Assembly: GCA_017459895.1 (NCBI GenBank)
Contig: JAFUCA010000025.1
Coordinates: forward strand, 1-64,000
DNA: 64,000 nucleotides
Origin: Bacillota bacterium
GTDB taxonomy: Bacteria > Bacillota > Clostridia > Peptostreptococcales > Anaerovoracaceae
Direction: 5' to 3'
In this document: in pieces, positions 36,313 through 43,516 of the stretch
How the letters are laid out: every line of letters starts with the position of its first letter
How positions within the stretch are numbered: position 1 is the stretch's first letter
Program-made: the position numbers and the translations under genes
The notes under the pieces: model-generated
The model's database searches: none
What the model saw: only the letters and a program-made list of their open reading frames with translations
Told to the model about the DNA's origin: nothing

Positions 36313-36350
36313 AAAAAAGCTGTGCAGAACCACTTATATGGCCTGCACAG
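36313..36350 (-). terminator. Rho-independent terminator after the acidic zinc-ribbon gene
   Basis: Arms CTGTGCAG (36320-36327) and CTGCACAG (36343-36350), then six U in the minus-strand transcript. It separates two transcription units of the locus. Confidence 0.85.
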
Positions 36351-36388
36351 TCTGTTCTTCATCCGCTTCATCCGGCAGGATCGATCTC

Positions 36389-37324
36389 CTACCACCACCA
36401 GGTCCAGAATCCGGAATCCTCGTCGTCGGAATCTTCATCGACAGCGTCCTCGTCTTCGGAGTCTTCTTCGTCGTCCTGGCTTTCGTCATCATCGCTCAGA
36501 TCCTCGTCTTCGTCATCCGGATCATCGCTGTCGCCATCGTCCACCGCTTCATCATCGTCCACCGCTTCATCGTCGTCTACCGCTTCATCGTCGTCTACCG
36601 CTTCATCGTCGTCGTTCAGATCCTCGTCTTCCTCCAGATCCTCATCCTCGTCCGACTCATCGTCATCCGGGACGACTATGACCAATTCATCCTCCGGATC
36701 CTCGATCGGATCTGCCTTCGGCTCAGGCTCTGTTCCCTTGCCGCTTTTCTCAGGCTGTGCCGCGGTCTTCTTTTTCGGTGCGGCCGGTGCGGTCTTCGTA
36801 TCCTTCGGCTGCTCCGGAGCTGTCACATTTTGTTTCGGCGTCTTCACCTGCGGTGTCTGCATCTGCGGGTTCTTCTGCGGCGTCTTCACCTGCGGGTTCT
36901 TCTGCTGTTTCGTCATCGGCATGGTCTGGGACTGCCCTGCAGGCATCTTCTGACCGTTATATTCCGGGTTCTGCGCGCCCGCATAAGCTGCCTCAGCCTT
37001 TGGATCGGCTGCTTCCAGAGCCATCCGGTCCGCATCCTCCGGATCGGCCGTTTCCTCGTTCACACAGGCCTGCTCGGTTTTCGCCTTCTCCTTATGATCA
37101 GCGGTCTCCGCATCCGCGTTCTGGAAGACCAGACCGCTCAGACAGCCGGCCACAACCATGCAGACCGCGATCAGCGCGACCATCAGCTTCTTGCCGGAAC
37201 CGGACGATGCCTGCATGTCCGGATATTCGATAAATGCGCCGCACTCCTCGCAGAACGCGCTTCCCGCCGGAACCGGTGCTCCGCAGTGATCACAATAGGT
37301 AACATTCATTTCTGCTGTATACAT
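36389..37324 (-). CDS. Zinc-ribbon membrane protein with Asp/Glu repeat tail
   Basis: 311 residues. N-terminal zinc ribbon (CDHC near 11, CEEC near 28), one transmembrane helix (KLMVALIAVCMVVAGCLSGLVF), a Gln/Pro/Lys-rich linker with repeats such as KTPQKNPQMQ, then a tail of about 90 residues that is mostly Asp and Glu. The tail includes four copies of DDDEAV from an 18-bp DNA repeat (about 36539-36612). The very last residues are aromatic (GFWTWWW). Function unknown; a calcium-binding or cationic-ligand-binding outside tail is possible. Preceded by ECF-type site C. Confidence 0.75.
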   Translation of the reverse strand: MYTAEMNVTYCDHCGAPVPAGSAFCEECGAFIEYPDMQASSGSGKKLMVALIAVCMVVAGCLSGLVFQNADAETADHKEKAKTEQACVNEETADPEDADRMALEAADPKAEAAYAGAQNPEYNGQKMPAGQSQTMPMTKQQKNPQVKTPQKNPQMQTPQVKTPKQNVTAPEQPKDTKTAPAAPKKKTAAQPEKSGKGTEPEPKADPIEDPEDELVIVVPDDDESDEDEDLEEDEDLNDDDEAVDDDEAVDDDEAVDDDEAVDDGDSDDPDDEDEDLSDDDESQDDEEDSEDEDAVDEDSDDEDSGFWTWWW

Positions 37325-37374
37325 TTTCTTCTTCCTCCGCTAAAAATCAAGTGTTGATCGTTTCTTTTGAAACT

Positions 37375-37402
37375 ATGTACACAGCCAGCCGGGATATGTT
37401 AC
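37375..37402 (-). promoter_or_regulatory. Candidate ECF-sigma promoter (site C)
   Basis: Minus strand GTAACA (37402-37397), 16 bases, GTACAT (37380-37375); gene start 51 bases downstream at 37324. Confidence 0.65.
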
Positions 37403-37417
37403 GGTTTTTTTCATTTT

Positions 37418-38500
37418 TTATCGATAATTTTTTTCCAGGTCCAGAGCCAGCGCCGGAGCGTTGGTGAAATAGCAGTCAACATCCATCTCGATGGCGTCAA
37501 GGATCTGCTGTTTCTCTGAGAGATCCCACACCGCAAATCTCTTTCCGGCCTGATGCGCCGCCCGGCAGTTGCTCTCGGTCATCATCCCTTCCTCACGGCT
37601 GACCGCAACCGTGTCCGCGCAGTCCAGCCGGAGTGCCTCGTCGAAGGTCACCTGATTCATATCGCCGTTATTATGGAGAATGATGGAAGGAGCCTCCGGC
37701 AATTCTCTCTTGACCTCTCTCAGAATTCCCGGATAGAACGATTGCACGATGATGTTGTCCTGCAGTTCGTATTCATCGATCAGTGACAGCAGCTCATACG
37801 AAGCGGCTGTATCGTTCGCCTTGATCTCAACGACGTAGGTGATCTCGGTTCCGTAGCGCTGGAAGACATCCTCCAGCCGAGGAATGCCATCGGAGGCAAT
37901 CGCGCCGGCGGGCATTCCGTTATACCCCCGGTCATGGCTGACAAACAGGGTCCCGTCCGCGGCCATCACCACATCCTGTTCCACGCATTCCGCATTTTGA
38001 CGGATCGCCTCATCGAAGCTGGCGATGGTGTTCTCCGCGTAATCTCCGATGTTTTTTGAAGCATAGACCCGCTGCTGCGCTCCGTCCAGGTCTGCCGCGG
38101 CTTCTTCCTCTGCCGTTTCGGTTTCTTCGGCGGCCTCCTCTGCCTCCTCTTCTATCGTCGTTTCTGCGGCTGCCGGATCCGCGTCCTTGCCGTCGTTGTG
38201 ATCGCTGACCATGCCGGCAACAAACATCCCCGCTGCTACGGAAAGGGCTGCCAGCCCGAGAAACAAAACCGGCAGGAGCCATTTCGGTTTTCCTTTCGGC
38301 TCCTGCTCTTGATCAAAATCGTATTCTTCGTATGGATCCGGCTGCGAAAGATTTTCCGGAGCATAGGTTTCGGGAGGATCGAATCCCTCCTCCCGAAACG
38401 GAGTATCTCCGATCATCTCCGTCTGATCCACCGGTGCTCCGCAGTGGACGCAGAAGGCATGGCCTTCCGGGATCTCTTTGCCGCAATACTCACAAAACAT
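37418..38500 (-). CDS. Zinc-ribbon GDPD-like membrane protein, probably inactive
   Basis: 360 residues. N-terminal zinc ribbon (CEYC, CVHC), transmembrane helix (WLLPVLFLGLAALSVAAGMFVAGM), Glu-rich linker, then a GDPD-type domain. Aligning it on AENT/EQD with the paralogue at 35357 puts Ala147-Ser148 (YASKN) where the catalytic His-Arg should be; the metal Glu156, the EQD and the second His (VSHD) remain. Catalysis is therefore unlikely and a binding or sensory role is more likely. Good ribosome binding site (GGAAGG). Both GDPD genes lie in the same locus. Confidence 0.82.
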   Translation of the reverse strand: MFCEYCGKEIPEGHAFCVHCGAPVDQTEMIGDTPFREEGFDPPETYAPENLSQPDPYEEYDFDQEQEPKGKPKWLLPVLFLGLAALSVAAGMFVAGMVSDHNDGKDADPAAAETTIEEEAEEAAEETETAEEEAAADLDGAQQRVYASKNIGDYAENTIASFDEAIRQNAECVEQDVVMAADGTLFVSHDRGYNGMPAGAIASDGIPRLEDVFQRYGTEITYVVEIKANDTAASYELLSLIDEYELQDNIIVQSFYPGILREVKRELPEAPSIILHNNGDMNQVTFDEALRLDCADTVAVSREEGMMTESNCRAAHQAGKRFAVWDLSEKQQILDAIEMDVDCYFTNAPALALDLEKNYR

Positions 38501-38514
38501 ATCAGACCTTCCTG

Positions 38515-39393
38515 TTATCTTAAGAATCCAAACGCGCGGACGATCGGCGGTTCCTTGGCTTCACCCTTGCAGATGGAGAAGAAGCAGATAATCTTCACGA
38601 TTCCCAGAATCAGGGAGAAGATTCCCAGAGCGGCATAGATGATGGTCGTGAAGGCACCCAGGGCCGCTGTGCCGCCCAGATCGAAGTTCCCGCTCATCAT
38701 ACCGCTGTTGAGACTGCCGATCAGACTTCCTGCGGTGAAGGGCATCATGATCAAGAGGAACACGACGCCTACGATGACAATCAGCGTATCCAGGACAACG
38801 AACTTCAGGCCCTGCCGTACATGGAACGCCGCGTAAGGAGAAGTGGTTCCCGCCAGCAGCGCGATGATGATGCCGATGAAGCCCATCAGATAGACCAGCA
38901 TCGCTACGGCCTTGTTCTCGGACACATCCTTCGCGTCGAACTCTCTGGTATGATCCCAATTCGGTGCCTGGGCCGGGGGAGCATAGGATCTTGCTCCGCC
39001 GCCGGGATAGCCGCCTCTGCCGCCGCCCTGGTAGCCGCCGCCCTGGTAACCACCGCCCTGGTAACCGCCGCCCTGGTAACCGCCGCCCTGGTAACCGCCG
39101 CCGGGATAGCCGCCCCTCTGGCGGCTGCCATCTGCGCCCGTTTCGGAATATCCGCCGTAGCCGTCCCCCTGGTAGCCGCCGGCATTTTCTTCCCGGCTGC
39201 TGCCGCGGTCTGCGTCAAACGGTTTTGCCGGGGGGATCACCGGAATCGCACCGGCCGGGTGATCTGCCGGACCCTGGGATCCTCCATCCAGAATAACGGT
39301 AACGTCTTCCGAGTCTGCCAGGTTGGCCCCGCAGGTTCTGCAAAACTTCGCTGTATCAGGTACTTCTGCTCCGCAATTGCTACAAGTTCTCAT
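38515..39393 (-). CDS. Zinc-ribbon protein with GGGYQ repeats and a four-helix membrane domain
   Basis: 292 residues. N-terminal zinc ribbon (CSNC, CRTC), a Gly/Tyr/Gln-rich low-complexity region of about 60 residues with at least five YQGGG repeats (15-bp DNA repeats, about 39020-39110), then about four hydrophobic helices resembling the DUF4870 group (AMLVYLMGFIGIIIALLAG, YAAFHVRQGLKFVVLDTLIVIVG). The region before the helices could self-associate. Function unknown. It has a strong AGGAGG site and ECF-type site B upstream. Confidence 0.8.
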   Translation of the reverse strand: MRTCSNCGAEVPDTAKFCRTCGANLADSEDVTVILDGGSQGPADHPAGAIPVIPPAKPFDADRGSSREENAGGYQGDGYGGYSETGADGSRQRGGYPGGGYQGGGYQGGGYQGGGYQGGGYQGGGRGGYPGGGARSYAPPAQAPNWDHTREFDAKDVSENKAVAMLVYLMGFIGIIIALLAGTTSPYAAFHVRQGLKFVVLDTLIVIVGVVFLLIMMPFTAGSLIGSLNSGMMSGNFDLGGTAALGAFTTIIYAALGIFSLILGIVKIICFFSICKGEAKEPPIVRAFGFLR

Positions 39394-39452
39394 GTGATTC
39401 CTCCTATTGCATAAATGATAATTTGATTTCTGATTTTAACGCTTACGTTTTA

Positions 39453-39480
39453 TCATACCCTGTCCGGGTGAAAGTGTTAC
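39453..39480 (-). promoter_or_regulatory. Candidate ECF-sigma promoter (site B)
   Basis: Minus strand GTAACA (39480-39475), 16 bases, GTATGA (39458-39453); gene start 60 bases downstream at 39393. The spacer shares CCGGAC-N-GG with site A. Confidence 0.7.
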
Positions 39481-39487
39481 AGTCCCT

Positions 39488-39871
39488 TCAGACAATTCTC
39501 GTTCCGCACCTTCCGCAGAACTTCGCTGCCGGCCCCATGACGGCTCCGCAGGAAGGACACACGATCTGTGCCGGTGCCTCCGGCGCCGCCGGTTTCGGCT
39601 CTTCCGGGATCAGCCGGCAGCCGCATTCCGCGCAGAAGGCATCCCCCTCGCTCAGCTCAGCGCCGCAGCTGGGACATCGGAAGGGTTCTTTCTCCGGCTC
39701 CCTGAGCAGCTCGGTCAGCTGATCAAAGAGGGGCAGCAGCTGGGGCAGCGGATCCTCAAATGCTCCCTCGTAATATGCCCTGCCAAGCTCCCGGTACAGC
39801 GCATCCGCCTGCGCCTCTTCTTCTCTGGTCAGTTCCCGCCGGGTATATAATTCCTTTTCCTGATTCATCAT
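39488..39871 (-). CDS. Double zinc-ribbon protein
   Basis: 127 residues. A helical N-terminal part of about 60 residues, then two zinc ribbons: CPSC/CAEC and CPSC/CGRC. No membrane segment or signal peptide. The ATG at 39868 has slightly better spacing to AGGAGG than that at 39871. It lies 30 bp after the FHA-like membrane gene. Probably cytoplasmic; function unknown. Confidence 0.8.
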   Translation of the reverse strand: MMNQEKELYTRRELTREEEAQADALYRELGRAYYEGAFEDPLPQLLPLFDQLTELLREPEKEPFRCPSCGAELSEGDAFCAECGCRLIPEEPKPAAPEAPAQIVCPSCGAVMGPAAKFCGRCGTRIV

Positions 39872-39901
39872 GCTCCTCCTCTGTCATTGTTGCTCCGGAT
39901 C

Positions 39902-40825
39902 TCATGCCAGTCTGAAACGATCGCCCGCATCGGAAATCGTTATCTCCGTTCCTCTGGGCAGACAGTACAGACGATGCTGTCCCAAAGGCTGGCCGCTCTT
40001 CATATGTACGCACCTTCTGGCGGTGGGGTGAACGTGATATTCCTTCAGCTCCTCATCGAAACTGATCTGACAAAGGGATGCCTCCTCCCCGTGATCCACC
40101 GGAATATCATCGCCCCCGGTGCTTCCGATGAACACCGTTTCCCCTCGGAGCATCGGATATCCTTTTCCTTCATACTTTCCTGCAAGTCCGATGATCGCCC
40201 CGTAAAACTCTCTGTCCGTTGTCACGATTTCACTTCCTTTCCTGAATGGCTCGTCAATGAGCAGCCTCTCCTGAAACCGATATTCTTCCCGCTTCCTATA
40301 CTCCATCCTGCTGCGTGCCAGATACCAGACCACCAGTGCGAGTATGCCGACATGAAACACGGACCATACAAGGATCGATGACATCGGCACCTGCAGCACT
40401 TCCATGTGCACCTGATCGTTCAGAAAACGCATCTGCCGGATCACAATGAGCTTCAGAGTCAGATTGACCAGCACCCCCAGCCCGGAGGACAGCAGGAGCC
40501 GTTCCCCTCTCAGCAGCAGCGCCAATGCGCTCTCGGCGATTCCCAGTGCGAATGAAAGGATCCATGCCGCCAGAAAAAACCGAATCATTTCCTTCAGCGC
40601 AATGCCGCTGAGGCTTTCCGCAAATCTTCCGATCAGAGGAAGCGAACCCAAATCCTCCAGCCTTTGCAGAGAATGCATCAGGTCCCATCCGTAGATTTCC
40701 TGTCCTCCTGGGATCCTCATCACCGGCAGGAATGCGCTCAGGGCGATCAGCAGGAAGGTTCCTGCGATGGCGTATGATATCGTTCTTCTCCAATGTGCGG
40801 AGAGTTCAGTACCTGTTAACTTCAT
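39902..40825 (-). CDS. Membrane protein with C-terminal FHA-like domain
   Basis: 307 residues. About four hydrophobic helices in the first 180 residues (AIAGTFLLIALSAFLPV, FFLAAWILSFALGIAESALALLL and others), then a cytoplasmic domain of about 90 residues that resembles FHA (TVFIGSTGGDDIPV, SLCQISFDEELKEYHVHP, PRGTEITISDAGDRFRL), although the usual SxxH and NG motifs are not evident. The start overlaps the end of the kinase gene by 20 bp, which suggests coupled translation and joint function. CAAAGGCTGG at 39983 and CCAGCCTTTG at 40657. Confidence 0.75.
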   Translation of the reverse strand: MKLTGTELSAHWRRTISYAIAGTFLLIALSAFLPVMRIPGGQEIYGWDLMHSLQRLEDLGSLPLIGRFAESLSGIALKEMIRFFLAAWILSFALGIAESALALLLRGERLLLSSGLGVLVNLTLKLIVIRQMRFLNDQVHMEVLQVPMSSILVWSVFHVGILALVVWYLARSRMEYRKREEYRFQERLLIDEPFRKGSEIVTTDREFYGAIIGLAGKYEGKGYPMLRGETVFIGSTGGDDIPVDHGEEASLCQISFDEELKEYHVHPTARRCVHMKSGQPLGQHRLYCLPRGTEITISDAGDRFRLA

Positions 40826-42833
40826 TGTATAATCCTGTCAGTTCCTCCCAGTCGCTTTGATCACGGCTGGTCCTCGTCTGTCCGGCATAGCTGTAGTACT
40901 CTCTGAATGTGTCGTAATCCGCCTGTCCGGACGGACGCATATCCTGACTGCACCGCTCCGCGTAGGCCATCAGAAACCAGTACCGGAAGGTGTCCTCTCC
41001 GTACCGGTTCCGGTAATCCTCTGCCAGAGAAAACATGCCCCGGATATTCCGATCATGAAAACAGCATATCGCGGCGTCCCTCCAGTCGTTCCATCTGCCG
41101 CTGTCCGCCATAGCTGTCAGGCGGTACTGTTCCGCCGCGGCGCCGTATCTCTTTTGTTTGCTGTAGGCGGCGGCCAGTTTCCTGCGCACCGAGATCTCCC
41201 ATGTGGAATCCTCCAGCTCGCCCAGCGCCTCTTCCATGGCATCCGCGCATCCGTCCCAGTCCTTCCAGTCGCGGTATACGTCGTACATCGCCATATAGGT
41301 GCGATACTGCAGATACTGGTCGTCCCGGCTCAGGCTTCCGCCCCGCATCTGCCCGGCGGCATCCTGAAAACAATCCAGTGCATCCGACCGCCTCCCGTCC
41401 TGCATGAGTATCTCTCCTTCGGTATAGGAGATGGCGTACTCCGGCAGATTCCCGCGGCCTTCCCTCGCTGCCTTTCTCGCGTTTTTGATTTTCCCGCGGG
41501 CGGTTTCGGTCTGCCCGTCTCTGGCCAGAGCAACCGCATAGTCCCGGAAGGATGCGGCGTCCATCTGGTTTCCCGAAAAATCCTCCGCCTCTGCAAAGGC
41601 TGCGGCAGCTTCTTCGCTCCTGCCTTCCTGCTCCAGATAAGCTCTCCCCTGCAGACAGTACAGATCCAGAAGGCTCTTCTGTGAATCGGCAGACAGCGTC
41701 TTCTGATCGACCTTGCCGATGTCCCGTTCCAGCTGCCGGCTGCAGTCCTGAAAATCGCCCTCCTCATAGTACGTGAGATCCTTCCAGTAATAGCCCTCTG
41801 CCTCATCCCCGATCAGATCGATCGCCTTCTGACTGGCCTCACGGGCTTCCTCGTAATCACCGGCTTCGACCAGAGCTTCCGCTTCCTCGATCTGCCGGTC
41901 ATACTCAGCGACCTTATGCTTCTGCATCGCCAGGATTCCGGCAGCTCCCGCACACAGGAGCGCGATGACGCAGGCCGCCGCCAGGATGGGCCTGCGGTTT
42001 CTTTTTTGTTTCTGCTGCAGCCTCCGGCTGCTCTGCTGCGGAACCACCTTCAGGGCCTGATACATATCGTAGGCGCTCTGAAAGCGGTTTGCCGGATCCG
42101 GCTCCACCGCCCTGGCGATCACCTGGGCGAAAGGCCATCCCACCGATCCTGCCAGCTGCCGGACATCGGCCGGCGCGCCGCTGTCCTTGCGGATGCGTCC
42201 GGTGGCCAGATGATACAGGGTCGCGCCGACGCTGTAAATATCCGTTCTGGGATCGATCATGAGCCGTGCGTCCTGATTCTTTCTCCTGCCGGCCACAGCC
42301 AGGATCTGTTCCGGAGAGGAATATCCTCTGGTACATCCCAGAACAGTATTGTTATTAAAGTAGAAGGAAATGTTGAAATCGATCAGACAGATATCTCCAT
42401 CCGGTTTCAGCATGATGTTCGATGGCTTGATATCGCCGTGGATGATCGGAATTCTCCGGGTGTGAAGATAATGCAGCGCGCTGCAGATCTGCATCGCCCA
42501 CTTCAGCAGATCCTCCTTCGCCATCTGCACTCCCTCCTTCAGGTAATGCTGCAGCGTCTTCCCGGGGATGAAGTCCATCACCGTGAACACCCCTTCGGAG
42601 GTCTCGAGAAAATCCAGCACATGGGGAAGGTAGGAGTGATTGATGTTTTTGAGAATATCGACTTCCTGACGGTTTCTGTCCGCGGAATAGTCCGGATCTA
42701 TGATCTTCTTGAGAACGACCATTTTCTGCAGACGCCGGTGGTATGCCGTGTATACGACTCCGCCGCCGCCTTCGCCGATCCGCTCCAGCACATCATAGGT
42801 CCGCAGTAATTCGTCATTCTTCCAATCCTTCAT
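40806..42833 (-). CDS. Hanks-type kinase with atypical HGD/DFN motifs and TPR-like region
   Basis: 675 residues. Kinase domain with glycine loop IGEGGGGVVY, VVLKK lysines at 42-43, HGDIKPSN at 132 (Arg of HRD replaced by Gly), and DFN at 152 (Gly of DFG replaced by Asn). The catalytic Asp134 and metal Asp152 remain, so activity is possible. A transmembrane helix (PILAAACVIALLCAGAAGILAM) and a helical region of about 350 residues with TPR-like repeats (EALVEAGDYEEAREASQKAIDL) follow. Preceded by an FHA gene, and by ECF-type site A. Confidence 0.88.
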   Translation of the reverse strand: MKDWKNDELLRTYDVLERIGEGGGGVVYTAYHRRLQKMVVLKKIIDPDYSADRNRQEVDILKNINHSYLPHVLDFLETSEGVFTVMDFIPGKTLQHYLKEGVQMAKEDLLKWAMQICSALHYLHTRRIPIIHGDIKPSNIMLKPDGDICLIDFNISFYFNNNTVLGCTRGYSSPEQILAVAGRRKNQDARLMIDPRTDIYSVGATLYHLATGRIRKDSGAPADVRQLAGSVGWPFAQVIARAVEPDPANRFQSAYDMYQALKVVPQQSSRRLQQKQKRNRRPILAAACVIALLCAGAAGILAMQKHKVAEYDRQIEEAEALVEAGDYEEAREASQKAIDLIGDEAEGYYWKDLTYYEEGDFQDCSRQLERDIGKVDQKTLSADSQKSLLDLYCLQGRAYLEQEGRSEEAAAAFAEAEDFSGNQMDAASFRDYAVALARDGQTETARGKIKNARKAAREGRGNLPEYAISYTEGEILMQDGRRSDALDCFQDAAGQMRGGSLSRDDQYLQYRTYMAMYDVYRDWKDWDGCADAMEEALGELEDSTWEISVRRKLAAAYSKQKRYGAAAEQYRLTAMADSGRWNDWRDAAICCFHDRNIRGMFSLAEDYRNRYGEDTFRYWFLMAYAERCSQDMRPSGQADYDTFREYYSYAGQTRTSRDQSDWEELTGLYNEVNRY

Positions 42834-42870
42834 CCGACGTATCCTTCCGTTGATTTATCGTTTCTGTGAT

Positions 42871-43374
42871 CTATATACCCGGTCCGGCGGATTCTGTTAC
42901 CTCCCTCATCGTAAAAAGGAAATCTTCGTTCGCGAAACGGATCAGCAGACTGCTGCGCAGACGATAGGGACCTGTGATCATCTCCTCGTTGACAAAGGTG
43001 TGGTTCAGCGAGCCCTGGTCCTCCAGATAATAATCGTTTCCGACCCGGTAGATCACCGCATGGATCCGGCTGACCGCAGGATTCCCGGCGATGGTATAAT
43101 CCGCGTCTGTGCTTTTGCCGATGGTAAAACGATCCTCTTCGGTCGTGAAGCACTCTCTTGCCGGCGAATTCATCCTCAGAAGACGAAGCTGCCACCGCCG
43201 CGGCGTTTGGGCCTTTGCCGGGGGATCCGCGGCATCCGCTTCCGCCGGCGGCTCCCAGATCCGCCGCTTCAGAACCGGCGCTTCGAATCCGGGCCGCGTG
43301 ATCTCCGGGATCTCAAGCCGGTCCGCGTCGACCCATCTTGTGTTTCTGTTTTCGTTGTCATTACCTGTTCCCAT
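42871..43374 (-). CDS. FHA-domain protein
   Basis: 167 residues from ATG 43374 (GTG 43383 is an alternative). Residues about 1-75 are polar with no recognisable fold. A single FHA domain follows: FTIGKSTDADYTIAG, VSRIHAVIYRV, LEDQGSLNHTFVN and LRSSLLIRFANEDFLF. It is soluble, so probably a cytoplasmic phosphothreonine reader for the kinase encoded 37 bp downstream. It is the first gene of the minus-strand signalling run, with a vegetative-type promoter at 43408-43436. Confidence 0.85.
   Translation of the reverse strand: MGTGNDNENRNTRWVDADRLEIPEITRPGFEAPVLKRRIWEPPAEADAADPPAKAQTPRRWQLRLLRMNSPARECFTTEEDRFTIGKSTDADYTIAGNPAVSRIHAVIYRVGNDYYLEDQGSLNHTFVNEEMITGPYRLRSSLLIRFANEDFLFTMREVTESAGPGI
42873..42900 (-). 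promoter_or_regulatory. Candidate ECF-sigma promoter (site A)
   Basis: Minus strand GTAACA (42900-42895), 16 bases, GTATAT (42878-42873), inside the last codons of the FHA gene and 40 bases before the kinase start at 42833. Confidence 0.7.
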
Positions 43375-43407
43375 TGTTCCCACGCTCCCATGTCCGATAC
43401 TGGTTTT

Positions 43408-43436
43408 ATTTTAGCAGACATAAGATTAGAAGCCAA
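43408..43436 (-). promoter_or_regulatory. Promoter candidate of the FHA gene
   Basis: Minus strand TTGGCT (43436-43431), 17 bases, TAAAAT (43413-43408). It abuts the divergent plus-strand promoter, with the two -35 hexamers touching. Confidence 0.6.
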
Positions 43437-43465
43437 TTGATTTTTAGAGGTTCCCGGGATATACT
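43437..43465 (+). promoter_or_regulatory. Promoter candidate of the 2-hydroxyacid dehydrogenase gene
   Basis: Plus strand TTGATT (43437-43442), 17 bases, TATACT (43460-43465), about 50 bases before the start codon. Confidence 0.65.
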
Positions 43466-43516
43466 GATTTCGTAAGCAATGCATTCGAAAGAGCGAAAAC
43501 AACGGAGACCAATATC

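Noticed and set aside
17653..43374. Type VII secretion (ESX/Yuk) locus
   Set aside because: FHA and kinase genes recall Yuk loci, but there is no WXG100 protein, no EccC/YukB FtsK-type ATPase and no EsaA/YueB.
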